From an uncultured Eisenbergiella sp. (GTDB lineage: Bacteria > Bacillota > Clostridia > Lachnospirales > Lachnospiraceae): a DNA stretch of 57,890 nt. The translations under genes and the position numbers were made by a program. The stretch covers positions 1 through 57,890 of the forward strand of contig CANRMT010000003.1 in NCBI GenBank assembly GCA_947631815.1, in the 5' to 3' direction. This document shows, piece by piece, positions 23,060-30,517 of the stretch. The stretch's first letter is position 1. Every line of letters begins with the position of its first letter. A model generated the notes under the pieces. It saw nothing but the letters and a program-made list of their open reading frames with translations, ran no database searches and was not told where the DNA came from.

Positions 23060-25258
23060 TCAGCCACCTTCATGAGGGATCCTTCCGGCTCCCATGACCG
23101 TGAAGCTCCCCTCTGTCAGCTCACAGGAAAACAGCACATCATCCGCAGCGGCCCCTGTCCGAACGTCCAGCAGCACGATCCGGATGTCCTCGTCCGGATT
23201 TTCCCACAGACCGCTGAAGCAGACACCTCCGTTCCGGTATACCTCATAACCGCCTGCATCGTTTACGGCCAGCCGCAGACTGCCGACCGGCGACGCCGCG
23301 CCCTGCGCCGCCTGTTCCTCATCCAGGGCCGCCGTCTCCCGTTCCCCGTCCGATCCGTCCGCATCCCTGAAACCGCCCGCCGCGATCAGCACGGTCCCCG
23401 GTTCCATCGCCCTTTCCGGTACGCCCAGCTTCCGAAACAGTCTGCGCAGGGAAACATCCTGCCAGACATCCGGATTGCCGATCCGGATGACGGCGGGCTT
23501 TCCCGCGGCCGCCAGCATTTCCAGATAAAGCGGCAGGCTGATACAGGAATCGGCCTGTACCTGAAGCTCATATGTGTTTCTGCCGTCCTCCCGGGAAAGC
23601 TCCAGCTCCTCATAATAAGCATCCATCGCCCCAAGACGCTCCGCCACATAGACACGGAAGGTATCCAGACCCTCCCCGGGATCTCTGTAGGAGCCCTCCG
23701 GCCAGCGCGCCATTTCCCGCAGATAAGCGCCGGAACCGTAGATATCCGCTTCATATTCCTTCAGCAGGGCATCGATACGTTCCTCCGACCAGCCCGTCCT
23801 TCGCAGGGTACGGTATTTTTCAAACAGCGCTTTCCAGACGGGATCCGATCCGTTGACCAGGAGCTGATTGAGATATCCGCTGTGCATGAGCACATGATTT
23901 GATGGCGTCAGCTCATAGGGGGCGGAAAGGTTCACGCTCAGATCATTGACAAAGGAGCTGCCCCATGTGAGATCCATATCCCAGGGACAGTAAAGGGCGG
24001 TGGGGCCATACTCTCCCTCCCTGAGCGCCAGATACAGATTTTTGATGTTCTTTCCTCCCATGGCATGATCCACGCCCTGGATCAGATTCACAAAGAGATA
24101 AATATCGATGGCATTGTCCAGATCGATCCCCGCCAGAAGCTTCTCATCCTCCTCCCGATACCGGTCCAGATCGCAGTAATACTCCAGCAGCGGTTCCCAG
24201 TTCTGCGCCTGTTCGTTTTCCAGTCCCTTGATCCGAAATCCGCTCACGCCGGTGCCCGTGAAAGAAATCGTCCCATCCGCGAACCAGCTGACGCCCTTGT
24301 AAAGGACCTCTTCCCCGGAAGCGGGGTTCATCTGAAGCAGCTTTTCATCAATGGGATAGCCCAGGGCATACAGTCCCCAGTATTCCCCGTCAAAAAACAG
24401 CTCCAGATACTTATATTCCATTCCCGTGTCGAGCTTCTCCGCGTTGTCCGTCCCGCAGGAGTACTTCCACAGATTGGCGGAAAAGACGTTCCGGATCTTT
24501 TCCTGATCGTTATAAGCCGGATACAGCAGCCAGTCGTCGTCCTGACGCATCCCCAGCAGGGAAACGGCATTGGAACGCGTATGATCGCCCACGGACTCCT
24601 GCGTCAGGGAAAAACGGTAGCCTTTTTTGGGAAGCAGCTTCGTGGTATTTCCCCGCACATGGATCGAACCGTCGGATACCGTGACCCTCTGCGCCGCTCC
24701 CGCCCGATTGTCATACAGCGTGACGCGCATGGAAACAGCCTCTTCCCCGATCTGTTCTCCGCTCTGTACTTCCGCGTCGGTTTCGATGTTCATCAGGGGC
24801 AGCGTCGTACACCGCAGCACATATTCCGCATACCTGTCCTCCGTATAAGCGAGGACGGAGATGGACCGGTTATTCCGGATCTCCTCCTCCGTGATGCCAA
24901 CTGCCGCGCCGTCCTTTTCCCCGGCCTGCCCCTCCGGACGGTCTTCCTCCAGGAAAACGATCTTTACCGGTCCTCCGCCTCCCCGGGCACGCACGCCGGG
25001 ATTCCTCCCCTCCCGGCTTTCCTCGTTCAGGGAATAATAAAACGTCCGATCCGAAGGATCGAAAAAAAGCGCTTCCTCCTCAAAGACCAGCTCCTCCAGC
25101 AGATCGCAGGCTTCTGTGCGCTCCTCTCTGATCCGTTCAAACTGTTCTTTTGAAACCACACATTCCGAGTACCGGACCGTTCCCGCCGCCATGCAGAGCA
25201 GAGATGCCCCCACAAGCACGGACAGCACCAGAACGGTCAGACCCGCCATTTTTTTCAT
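23060..25258 (-). CDS. CotH-family protein (kinase-like), exported
   Basis: This 732-aa protein starts with a signal/anchor sequence (KKMAGLTVLVLSVLVGASLLCMAAG). The CotH domain lies in the middle, with IHVRGNTTKLLPKKGYRFSL, KYLELFFDGEYWGLYALGYPIDEKLL and YCPWDMDLTWGSSF, where the Asp pair is the expected metal-binding site. CotH of Bacillus is an atypical kinase that phosphorylates spore-coat proteins; whether this one acts on spores is unknown. The C-terminal part (about residues 540-732) resembles nothing I recognise. It is the last gene of the kinase-VTC-DUF4956-cotH operon, a combination seen in many Clostridia. Confidence 0.85.
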   Translation of the reverse strand: MKKMAGLTVLVLSVLVGASLLCMAAGTVRYSECVVSKEQFERIREERTEACDLLEELVFEEEALFFDPSDRTFYYSLNEESREGRNPGVRARGGGGPVKIVFLEEDRPEGQAGEKDGAAVGITEEEIRNNRSISVLAYTEDRYAEYVLRCTTLPLMNIETDAEVQSGEQIGEEAVSMRVTLYDNRAGAAQRVTVSDGSIHVRGNTTKLLPKKGYRFSLTQESVGDHTRSNAVSLLGMRQDDDWLLYPAYNDQEKIRNVFSANLWKYSCGTDNAEKLDTGMEYKYLELFFDGEYWGLYALGYPIDEKLLQMNPASGEEVLYKGVSWFADGTISFTGTGVSGFRIKGLENEQAQNWEPLLEYYCDLDRYREEDEKLLAGIDLDNAIDIYLFVNLIQGVDHAMGGKNIKNLYLALREGEYGPTALYCPWDMDLTWGSSFVNDLSVNLSAPYELTPSNHVLMHSGYLNQLLVNGSDPVWKALFEKYRTLRRTGWSEERIDALLKEYEADIYGSGAYLREMARWPEGSYRDPGEGLDTFRVYVAERLGAMDAYYEELELSREDGRNTYELQVQADSCISLPLYLEMLAAAGKPAVIRIGNPDVWQDVSLRRLFRKLGVPERAMEPGTVLIAAGGFRDADGSDGERETAALDEEQAAQGAASPVGSLRLAVNDAGGYEVYRNGGVCFSGLWENPDEDIRIVLLDVRTGAAADDVLFSCELTEGSFTVMGAGRIPHEGG

Positions 25259-25312
25259 ACCAGGCTTCTCCTCACAAACGCACAGCGGTTCCTGCCCGGA
25301 ACGCTTTGTCCC

Positions 25313-25981
25313 TTACAAAATATCCTCACTGTCATATTCGATGACGGAGAACTTCTCCGCTCCCGCCTCCCGTACGCTCTCCGCCAGCTCCTCCGGCCGT
25401 TTCACGGACAGTTCGATCACCAGGTCCATTCCGCGCTCCGTATAATTCCGGCTCTTGATCCGGTACTTTCTGGTATGGCTGCGTATGCCTTCCAGAATGG
25501 CAGCCTCCTTCTCCGGCGCACAGTGCAGTACCAGCACGAAGGGCCGCCTGCCGATGACGATATGCTCCATGCACAGCAGCACGACCGTCACCATAACGGA
25601 GGTCAGCACCGCGATCTCATACAGCTGACACCCGCAGGTAATGCCGATATGCACGGACCAGAGCAGATAGAGCATGTCTACGGGATCCTTCACTGCCGTC
25701 CGAAAGCGCAGGATCGCCAGAGCGCCGATGGTTCCCAGCGTGATCACGATATTGGACTGCAGGCACAAAATGATGGTGGAAATAAAAAAGGGCAGCACCG
25801 AGACACAGATATGGAAGGAGCGGTTATAAAAGGCCCTGTGAGAGACCAGCCTGTAGACGACGAACTCATAAGCGCTCAGGAACAGGACCATGAGCAGCAC
25901 GGACAGCACAACGCCCGTTCCCAGAACAGGATTTTGAAACGCGTCGGTCAGATTTCCCAACGCACGAACGACAGCATTCAT
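25313..25981 (-). CDS. DUF4956 membrane protein
   Basis: The start is set at MNAVVRALGNLTDAFQNP: its ATG overlaps the VTC stop codon (ATGA), and AGGAG lies upstream. The product is 222 aa. It has about four transmembrane segments in the first 130 residues, including GTIGALAILRFRTAVKDPVDMLYLLWS, the diagnostic DUF4956 motif, then a cytoplasmic alpha/beta-like domain. The function is unknown. Translational coupling to the VTC polymerase and the downstream cotH suggests a shared role at the membrane, perhaps for polyphosphate handling. Confidence 0.85.
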   Translation of the reverse strand: MNAVVRALGNLTDAFQNPVLGTGVVLSVLLMVLFLSAYEFVVYRLVSHRAFYNRSFHICVSVLPFFISTIILCLQSNIVITLGTIGALAILRFRTAVKDPVDMLYLLWSVHIGITCGCQLYEIAVLTSVMVTVVLLCMEHIVIGRRPFVLVLHCAPEKEAAILEGIRSHTRKYRIKSRNYTERGMDLVIELSVKRPEELAESVREAGAEKFSVIEYDSEDIL

Positions 25982-26838
25982 TTGATCAGAACTCCTTTCC
26001 TTTCCCGCGGGCACTCCCGCACACCGACACCCGGATACAGCGGTATCCGGCCCATACTCTGCAGTTTTTTCCTCCCCAGCGCATATTTGGAGAAGGAAGA
26101 AAACAGCAGATTTCGCTCCGTGACGATCTGTTTGACGTATCCCGGCAGAAGCTCGTCAAATTTCACCTCCAGCACATGCTGGTTTTTGTCCAGCAACGGA
26201 TAACGGATGTAATCCCCATCCGTAAAATGAGAAAAATCGTCCGAAACGGAAATATTCTCATCCAGCGTGATGCGCACATGCAGGATCTCGTCCACATAAG
26301 CGGTCCTCTCGTAGTCGATCACGGCCTTCGGAACAAAGCCGTCCGCCATGCACCGGACGCAAAAGCGTTTCAGCAGGGGCTCCTCTGCCTGCCAGAACGC
26401 TTTCTCCGGGTCCTGCTCCAGGATGTCCCGATACGCCTCCAAAGAAAGCATACAGCTTTCCTTATGGCAGCGGCCGCCCGCTTTTTCCTTGCGTTCCAGC
26501 CAAAGAGGACCCTCTTTGTTTCCGTAACGGCGGATCCGGTATTTCACCCGTTCCGATATCCCGGCGTCATTTTCCCGCACACAGCTGTCTCTCCAGTCAT
26601 CAAAATAAAGGCTGTGAACCGTGTATTTTCCCGTCGGGTCCCCGTGGATATCCTTTTGGAGCGCTGCATCCAGCCGGACGCCGATCAGACGAAGCTCTCC
26701 CGAGGTACCGTAATATTTCCATTCATTTCTGTATTTTTTGATCCCGCTCACCTCCGGACGGGCCGGTTCCCGTTTTCCTGTCCGCATTGCTTCGGACAGG
26801 TCCGGCCTAAAACAGGAGTATACCTCATTTTTCTTCAT
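25978..26838 (-). CDS. VTC-domain polyphosphate polymerase-like protein
   Basis: The VTC domain makes inorganic polyphosphate from ATP in a tunnel lined with basic residues. Matching motifs appear in order: RNEWKYY, VHSLYFDD, ERVKYRIRRYG, LERKEK, AVIDYERTAYVD, VRITLDENIS and VLEVKFDELLP. That is the full set of Arg/Lys and Glu residues expected. I place the start at MKKNEVYSCF (286 aa), although the Shine-Dalgarno is poor. An alternative ATG at 26928 overlaps the kinase stop, but using it would mean translating through a 13-bp hairpin. It overlaps DUF4956 by 4 nt. Confidence 0.85.
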   Translation of the reverse strand: MKKNEVYSCFRPDLSEAMRTGKREPARPEVSGIKKYRNEWKYYGTSGELRLIGVRLDAALQKDIHGDPTGKYTVHSLYFDDWRDSCVRENDAGISERVKYRIRRYGNKEGPLWLERKEKAGGRCHKESCMLSLEAYRDILEQDPEKAFWQAEEPLLKRFCVRCMADGFVPKAVIDYERTAYVDEILHVRITLDENISVSDDFSHFTDGDYIRYPLLDKNQHVLEVKFDELLPGYVKQIVTERNLLFSSFSKYALGRKKLQSMGRIPLYPGVGVRECPRERKGVLIK

Positions 26839-26842
26839 CTTT

Positions 26843-26863
26843 GGTATGCAGCCAGCATACAAT
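26843..26863 (-). repeat. 21-bp repeated motif, copy 1
   Basis: On the plus strand this reads ggtatgcagccagcatacaat. The minus strand gives ATTGTATGCTG..NGC..ACC, containing GTATGC...GCATAC as an inverted repeat. Two further copies lie at 31967 and 32052, with 16 of 21 positions identical in all three. This copy ends 4 nt before the chosen VTC start codon. Confidence 0.7.
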
Positions 26864-26864
26864 T

Positions 26865-26896
26865 GGGCCGACGTGGATCTGACTCCACGTCGGCCC
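26865..26896 (-). promoter_or_regulatory. Perfect 13-bp hairpin between the kinase and VTC genes
   Basis: GGGCCGACGTGGA and TCCACGTCGGCCC are exact complements around a 6-nt loop. No U tract follows on either strand, so a normal intrinsic terminator is unlikely. It may be a processing, stability or translation-control stem in the polycistronic mRNA. Confidence 0.75.
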
Positions 26897-26924
26897 GTAT
26901 GCTTCGGCCCATATTCATAAGCGG

Positions 26925-28388
26925 TCATTCCCCGCCATATGTCTCGTAATAACACCAGGGGCTCAGATACTCCTCCGGCACAGGCTCCGGCGGTTCAAAA
27001 GAGCTGTACTCGTTCGGCCTGGAGGTATAGACCCGGACCGCAAAGCGCCAGGCATTCCCTCTTTCCGACAGATATTCGCTCCGGATCCGGATCCCGCCCC
27101 TGCCCAGTCTGACGATCTCTTCCTTGGACAGATAGCTGTTGATCACATAGGCGCCGGACTTATCGTATACCCACACATCGAAAATGTCCTGATCCGCATA
27201 TGCCTCAAGATTATCCCAGGAAGCGACGATCTCCCGCCCCAGCTCGCCGTCCAGAAATTTCCACGACAGCCCCGTGGGCGCAGGCAGCGGCGGCGCATCT
27301 TCTCCCATAAACACGAACGCATCCGAAACCACATAGGGACTGTCCGCAAAACGGACGCCGTCCCCCAGGGCGGACACCGTAAAGTAATAGGTCCCGTCGC
27401 CCTGCAGCTCTGTCACCAGGCTGCAGAGAAAATCCATCTCATCCGGCAGATTGCCGGTGGCTGTACCCGTCCGGATCCAGCCTTCTCCGTCCTGCTCCGG
27501 AGGGACGTCCGTTTTGTAAAGCCTCCAACGATAGGCCACCCCGCTGCCTTCCCCGGAATCCGGGACATTTCCCCAGACGGCCGTTCCCGTCTCTCCGTCC
27601 CAGTGCGGATCTGCCGGAGCAGGAAGGACCGTCTGCGCTCCCTGTCCGCCGCTCCCGACGCCCCACAGCACGGCCGCACAGCAGACAGCGGCCAGAAGCG
27701 CCGCGGCGCCCGCCCACAGGGGAAGCCGCCCCGCCAGGGAAAGGACCCGCCTCACCTGGCGGACGGACTGATACCGCTTGTCCGGGTCCAGCTCCGTGCA
27801 TTTCAGGAGGATCTTCCTGTAACGGGGACGCCGGGCCCGCTCTCCCAGAAGCTGGCGCAGCGTCACGCCCAGGGCATAAATGTCCGCCCGCTCGTCCGTC
27901 TGGGAAAACCCGAACTGCTCCGGCGGCGCATATCCCCGCGTGCCCAGCAGCCTCGTATCCTGCTCCAGATCCTCCTTCGGCATCCGCGCCGCGTCAAAAT
28001 CGATGAGCCGGATATGGCCGTCCGCCGCCAGAATGATATTGGATGGCTTGATATCCCGGTGAATGATGCCCTTCTCATGCAGATACTCCAGTACGAGACA
28101 CAGCTCCCGCGCCGCCTTTTTTATCTGTGCCTCCAACAGCTCCGCGCTGCCGAGGGATTGCCCCTCTATATACTCCTCGACCACCGTGACGGCGTCCTCG
28201 TCCTGGGTCACCTCATACAGGCGGGGCAGGCCGGGATGCGCGCACTCCTTCAGCGCCGCATAAACGGGAAATCTGCCGTTCAGCCGCTTCCGGATGCAGA
28301 GCCTGCCGCCGTCCTTTTCCCGGACCAACTCCACAACGCCCTTTTCACTCTGTTTGATCAGCCGAAGCCGTTCATACTCCATCTCCAT
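26925..28388 (-). CDS. Membrane Ser/Thr protein kinase
   Basis: This 487-aa protein has a eukaryotic-like kinase domain in about residues 8-225: VVEEYIEGQSL hinge, HRDIKPSNIIL catalytic loop, IDFDAARM replacing the usual DFG, GTRGYAPPEQFG and ADIYALGVTL. One transmembrane helix follows (WAGAAALLAAVCCAAVLWGVG, about residues 225-245). The outside part looks like beta-sandwich repeats (APTGLSWKFLDGELGREIVASWDN) and not PASTA repeats. The IDFD variant still provides the magnesium Asp, so activity is likely. It leads the VTC-DUF4956-cotH operon and may regulate it. Confidence 0.9.
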   Translation of the reverse strand: MEMEYERLRLIKQSEKGVVELVREKDGGRLCIRKRLNGRFPVYAALKECAHPGLPRLYEVTQDEDAVTVVEEYIEGQSLGSAELLEAQIKKAARELCLVLEYLHEKGIIHRDIKPSNIILAADGHIRLIDFDAARMPKEDLEQDTRLLGTRGYAPPEQFGFSQTDERADIYALGVTLRQLLGERARRPRYRKILLKCTELDPDKRYQSVRQVRRVLSLAGRLPLWAGAAALLAAVCCAAVLWGVGSGGQGAQTVLPAPADPHWDGETGTAVWGNVPDSGEGSGVAYRWRLYKTDVPPEQDGEGWIRTGTATGNLPDEMDFLCSLVTELQGDGTYYFTVSALGDGVRFADSPYVVSDAFVFMGEDAPPLPAPTGLSWKFLDGELGREIVASWDNLEAYADQDIFDVWVYDKSGAYVINSYLSKEEIVRLGRGGIRIRSEYLSERGNAWRFAVRVYTSRPNEYSSFEPPEPVPEEYLSPWCYYETYGGE

Positions 28389-28427
28389 GACCCCTGCAAA
28401 ATTCTCCGCCCGCGGCTCTCATCCTTC

Positions 28428-28456
28428 TTGTCACCTTTTCGGACATTTGCTATAAT
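28428..28456 (+). promoter_or_regulatory. Promoter of the plus-strand XRE gene
   Basis: TTGTCA (28428-28433) and TATAAT (28451-28456) are 17 bp apart and about 38 bp before the XRE gene. It overlaps the divergent kinase promoter; a duplicated AATTATAGC segment lies between them. Confidence 0.8.
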
Positions 28457-28463
28457 TATAGCA

Positions 28464-28493
28464 ATTATAGCAGAAAAATAAAAGAGGTGGCAA
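28464..28493 (-). promoter_or_regulatory. Promoter of the kinase-VTC-DUF4956-cotH operon
   Basis: On the minus strand TTGCCA (28488-28493) and TATAAT (28464-28469) are 18 bp apart. The -35 box coincides with the ribosome binding region of the divergent XRE gene. A second TATAAT lies 9 bp further on (28455-28460). Back-to-back promoters this close would compete for polymerase. Confidence 0.65.
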
Positions 28494-28494
28494 T

Positions 28495-28971
28495 ATGAAT
28501 CCAAAAAGCGGGGCCGCAGAACCCATCAATATACAGAAGAGCACGGAAGCCCTGAACAGCGAGCTGACGTCCGCCACGGACATCGAGGACTATCTTGCGG
28601 TCAACCGCTCCTATCTCCTCCCGCACGCACAGCCGCTGGCCCGGCATTTGACCTCCCTGCTGCGCCAGAAGAAGCTGAAGCGGGGCGAAGTCGCGCGGGC
28701 CTCCTTGTTGGACCGGGTCTATGTCTACCAGATCTTTTCCGGGAGGCGGACGCCCTCCCGCAACAAGCTGATTGCCCTTGCCTTCGGGATGCGCCTGTCC
28801 GCGGACGAGACGCAGCGGATGCTCAAGCTGTCCGGCAACCTGGAGCTGTACGCCAGATGCCGCCGGGACGCCCTGATCCTCTTCGCCCTGCAAAAGGGAA
28901 TGAACATCCAGCAGGCGAACGAGCTGCTGTTCGCCCATGAGGAAAAGCTGCTGGGCGCGCCGGGGGAGTGA
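28495..28971 (+). CDS. XRE-like helix-turn-helix regulator, divergent to the kinase
   Basis: This 158-aa protein has a long helical N-terminus. Around residues 55-105 (LTSLLRQKKLKRGEVARASLLDRVYVYQIFSGRRTPSRNKLIALAFGMRLSADETQRMLKLSG) it has a clear XRE HTH, and then a helical C-terminus. It begins 107 bp from the divergent kinase gene and shares its promoter region. This pairing suggests it is controlled by, or controls, the kinase. The ATG follows AGAGGTGG. Confidence 0.85.
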   Translation: MNPKSGAAEPINIQKSTEALNSELTSATDIEDYLAVNRSYLLPHAQPLARHLTSLLRQKKLKRGEVARASLLDRVYVYQIFSGRRTPSRNKLIALAFGMRLSADETQRMLKLSGNLELYARCRRDALILFALQKGMNIQQANELLFAHEEKLLGAPGE

Positions 28972-28999
28972 AAGAGCATTGACCTCAGGAAACGGATAC

Positions 29000-29029
29000 G
29001 GGCCGGGGATCTTGCAGCATCCCTGGCCC
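29000..29029. terminator. Hairpin between convergent genes
   Basis: GGGCCGGGGAT and ATCCCTGGCCC pair around an 8-nt loop, between the XRE gene and the converging unknown membrane gene. There is no U tract on either side, so it is only a weak candidate for a bidirectional terminator. Confidence 0.4.
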
Positions 29030-29072
29030 GCCATATATTCTCCCCAACATACTTTCCAACCGACAGATCTAT

Positions 29073-30509
29073 CTACATATGATAGATAACCGGCCGGTCT
29101 TTTAACACATCCTGCCAAAGCACTTCAATATCATCGCGCAGATCATCCCATTCTTTCGATATGATTTCGTCAACATAACGGTCTCTCAGTTTCGGTTTTT
29201 CGATCAACGCCCACTTCACCTGTTTGATAGAGTATTGAACAAAAACAAGCCATTGAGGATAATTAATGTTCAGAGGATCCTGTGTCAGCGCCACTTTTCC
29301 GGCATTGATTGCCGCAGATGCAGAATGCGCAATAAACAGCATCGCGCCAAGCTTTGGCGTCTTTTCATGGTCCGTATTGAACGGGATCGATTCCCTGAAA
29401 GAATACCCCTCATACAGACGCTTGATAAAATAGGAAACGCGCACTATCACTTCTATGATCATCACCGGAATCGACATGGAGCAGAAATGGCGAAAATCAT
29501 ATCCCTGGCCGTACATTGACTGTACCATTTCAGCGATATTCAGTTTTTCCTCCCCGATGCTACCAAACTGAAGTTTATTGAACAGTGCCATGAAAGGGAC
29601 CGGAAGACCGGCCGGCGTATTCACATCGGAAAGCATATGCAGAAAAACCTTTGATATCGCCTCAAACGGATTCTTCGCCTTTCTGTCCCTGTAAACATCC
29701 ATCACCTGAATCACGAACCTGCCCTTGCGGTCCAGCGTCGTCATAGTCCCCCGCAGTTCATCCAAAACCCCACAAATGAAACCGAGGATCGGATCATGCC
29801 CAAGTGACACCAGACGGTGAAAATAAGAGGATAACCCATCCACATATACGGCAGTATCCCTATTATTCACCGCATCATAAGTAACTTTCGCTTCCTTTTC
29901 AAGCTCTTTGATCGTCTCGGGGGGAAGCGCTTTATCAAAAAGCTTTCCAACATATTCAGAAAACGGTCCCGGCACACCCTTCCGATTCTCCGGCCTGATA
30001 AAACCGCCAAACGCACAATCAAGAGCTCCGCTCAAGATTCCCGCCAGCGCAGAAATAATAATATCCACTTCATCCAGACGGTGAATGGAGTCAAACTCCT
30101 TCCGATAGATTCTCAACTCCTCTCGGTTGCGCGCTATCTCTTCAGGGGTAAAAATATCATCAAATCCCACTTCTCCCGGGATTTTTTCATTTGCTTCCCG
30201 CAGCAGTTCAGCGAAAGGCTTCACAATGATCGGTTCTTTGAACGAATCTATTCTCTGTACCTCAACCGGGGGCTTCTCCTCCGGGTCCATCACCGGAAGT
30301 TCACGGCCATTGGATTTGATCACCCTCTCCGTATCCTCAATGCACTCTTCCACCTTCCGGCTGCTGTCACCCAAAATCTGTTCCTGCTTCTTGCCCTCTT
30401 CCTGCGCTGCCTTGATCACTTTAAGAATATCAGCCTGCCATTGTTCCGATTTCAACATCTCCTGCGCCCTCTCATTCTCCGCTTTTACACAACACGGCCT
30501 GCTGTTCAT
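29073..30509 (-). CDS. Unknown multi-pass membrane protein, second gene of a two-gene cassette
   Basis: I do not recognise a named family. The 478-aa product begins with a charged, probably coiled-coil N-terminus (about residues 15-70). It then has hydrophobic segments at VDIIISALAGILSGALDCAFGGF, LGHDPILGFICGVLDEL, SMSIPVMIIEVIVRVSYFI and GAMLFIAHSASAAINAG. A motif-like stretch LHMLSDVNTPAGLPVPF lies between them. It starts 8 nt after the stop of the upstream gene, so both are surely one transcript. Codon use and base composition are more AT-rich than the flanking genes, hinting at transfer. A role in defence or membrane stress is speculation. Confidence 0.75.
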   Translation of the reverse strand: MNSRPCCVKAENERAQEMLKSEQWQADILKVIKAAQEEGKKQEQILGDSSRKVEECIEDTERVIKSNGRELPVMDPEEKPPVEVQRIDSFKEPIIVKPFAELLREANEKIPGEVGFDDIFTPEEIARNREELRIYRKEFDSIHRLDEVDIIISALAGILSGALDCAFGGFIRPENRKGVPGPFSEYVGKLFDKALPPETIKELEKEAKVTYDAVNNRDTAVYVDGLSSYFHRLVSLGHDPILGFICGVLDELRGTMTTLDRKGRFVIQVMDVYRDRKAKNPFEAISKVFLHMLSDVNTPAGLPVPFMALFNKLQFGSIGEEKLNIAEMVQSMYGQGYDFRHFCSMSIPVMIIEVIVRVSYFIKRLYEGYSFRESIPFNTDHEKTPKLGAMLFIAHSASAAINAGKVALTQDPLNINYPQWLVFVQYSIKQVKWALIEKPKLRDRYVDEIISKEWDDLRDDIEVLWQDVLKDRPVIYHM

Positions 30510-30517
30510 GCCCTTTC

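Noticed and set aside
26838-26955. Longer start of the VTC protein at 26955 or 26928
   Set aside because: The extra residues would be encoded within the kinase end and the perfect hairpin and do not resemble the family. The ATG at 26928 cannot be fully excluded.
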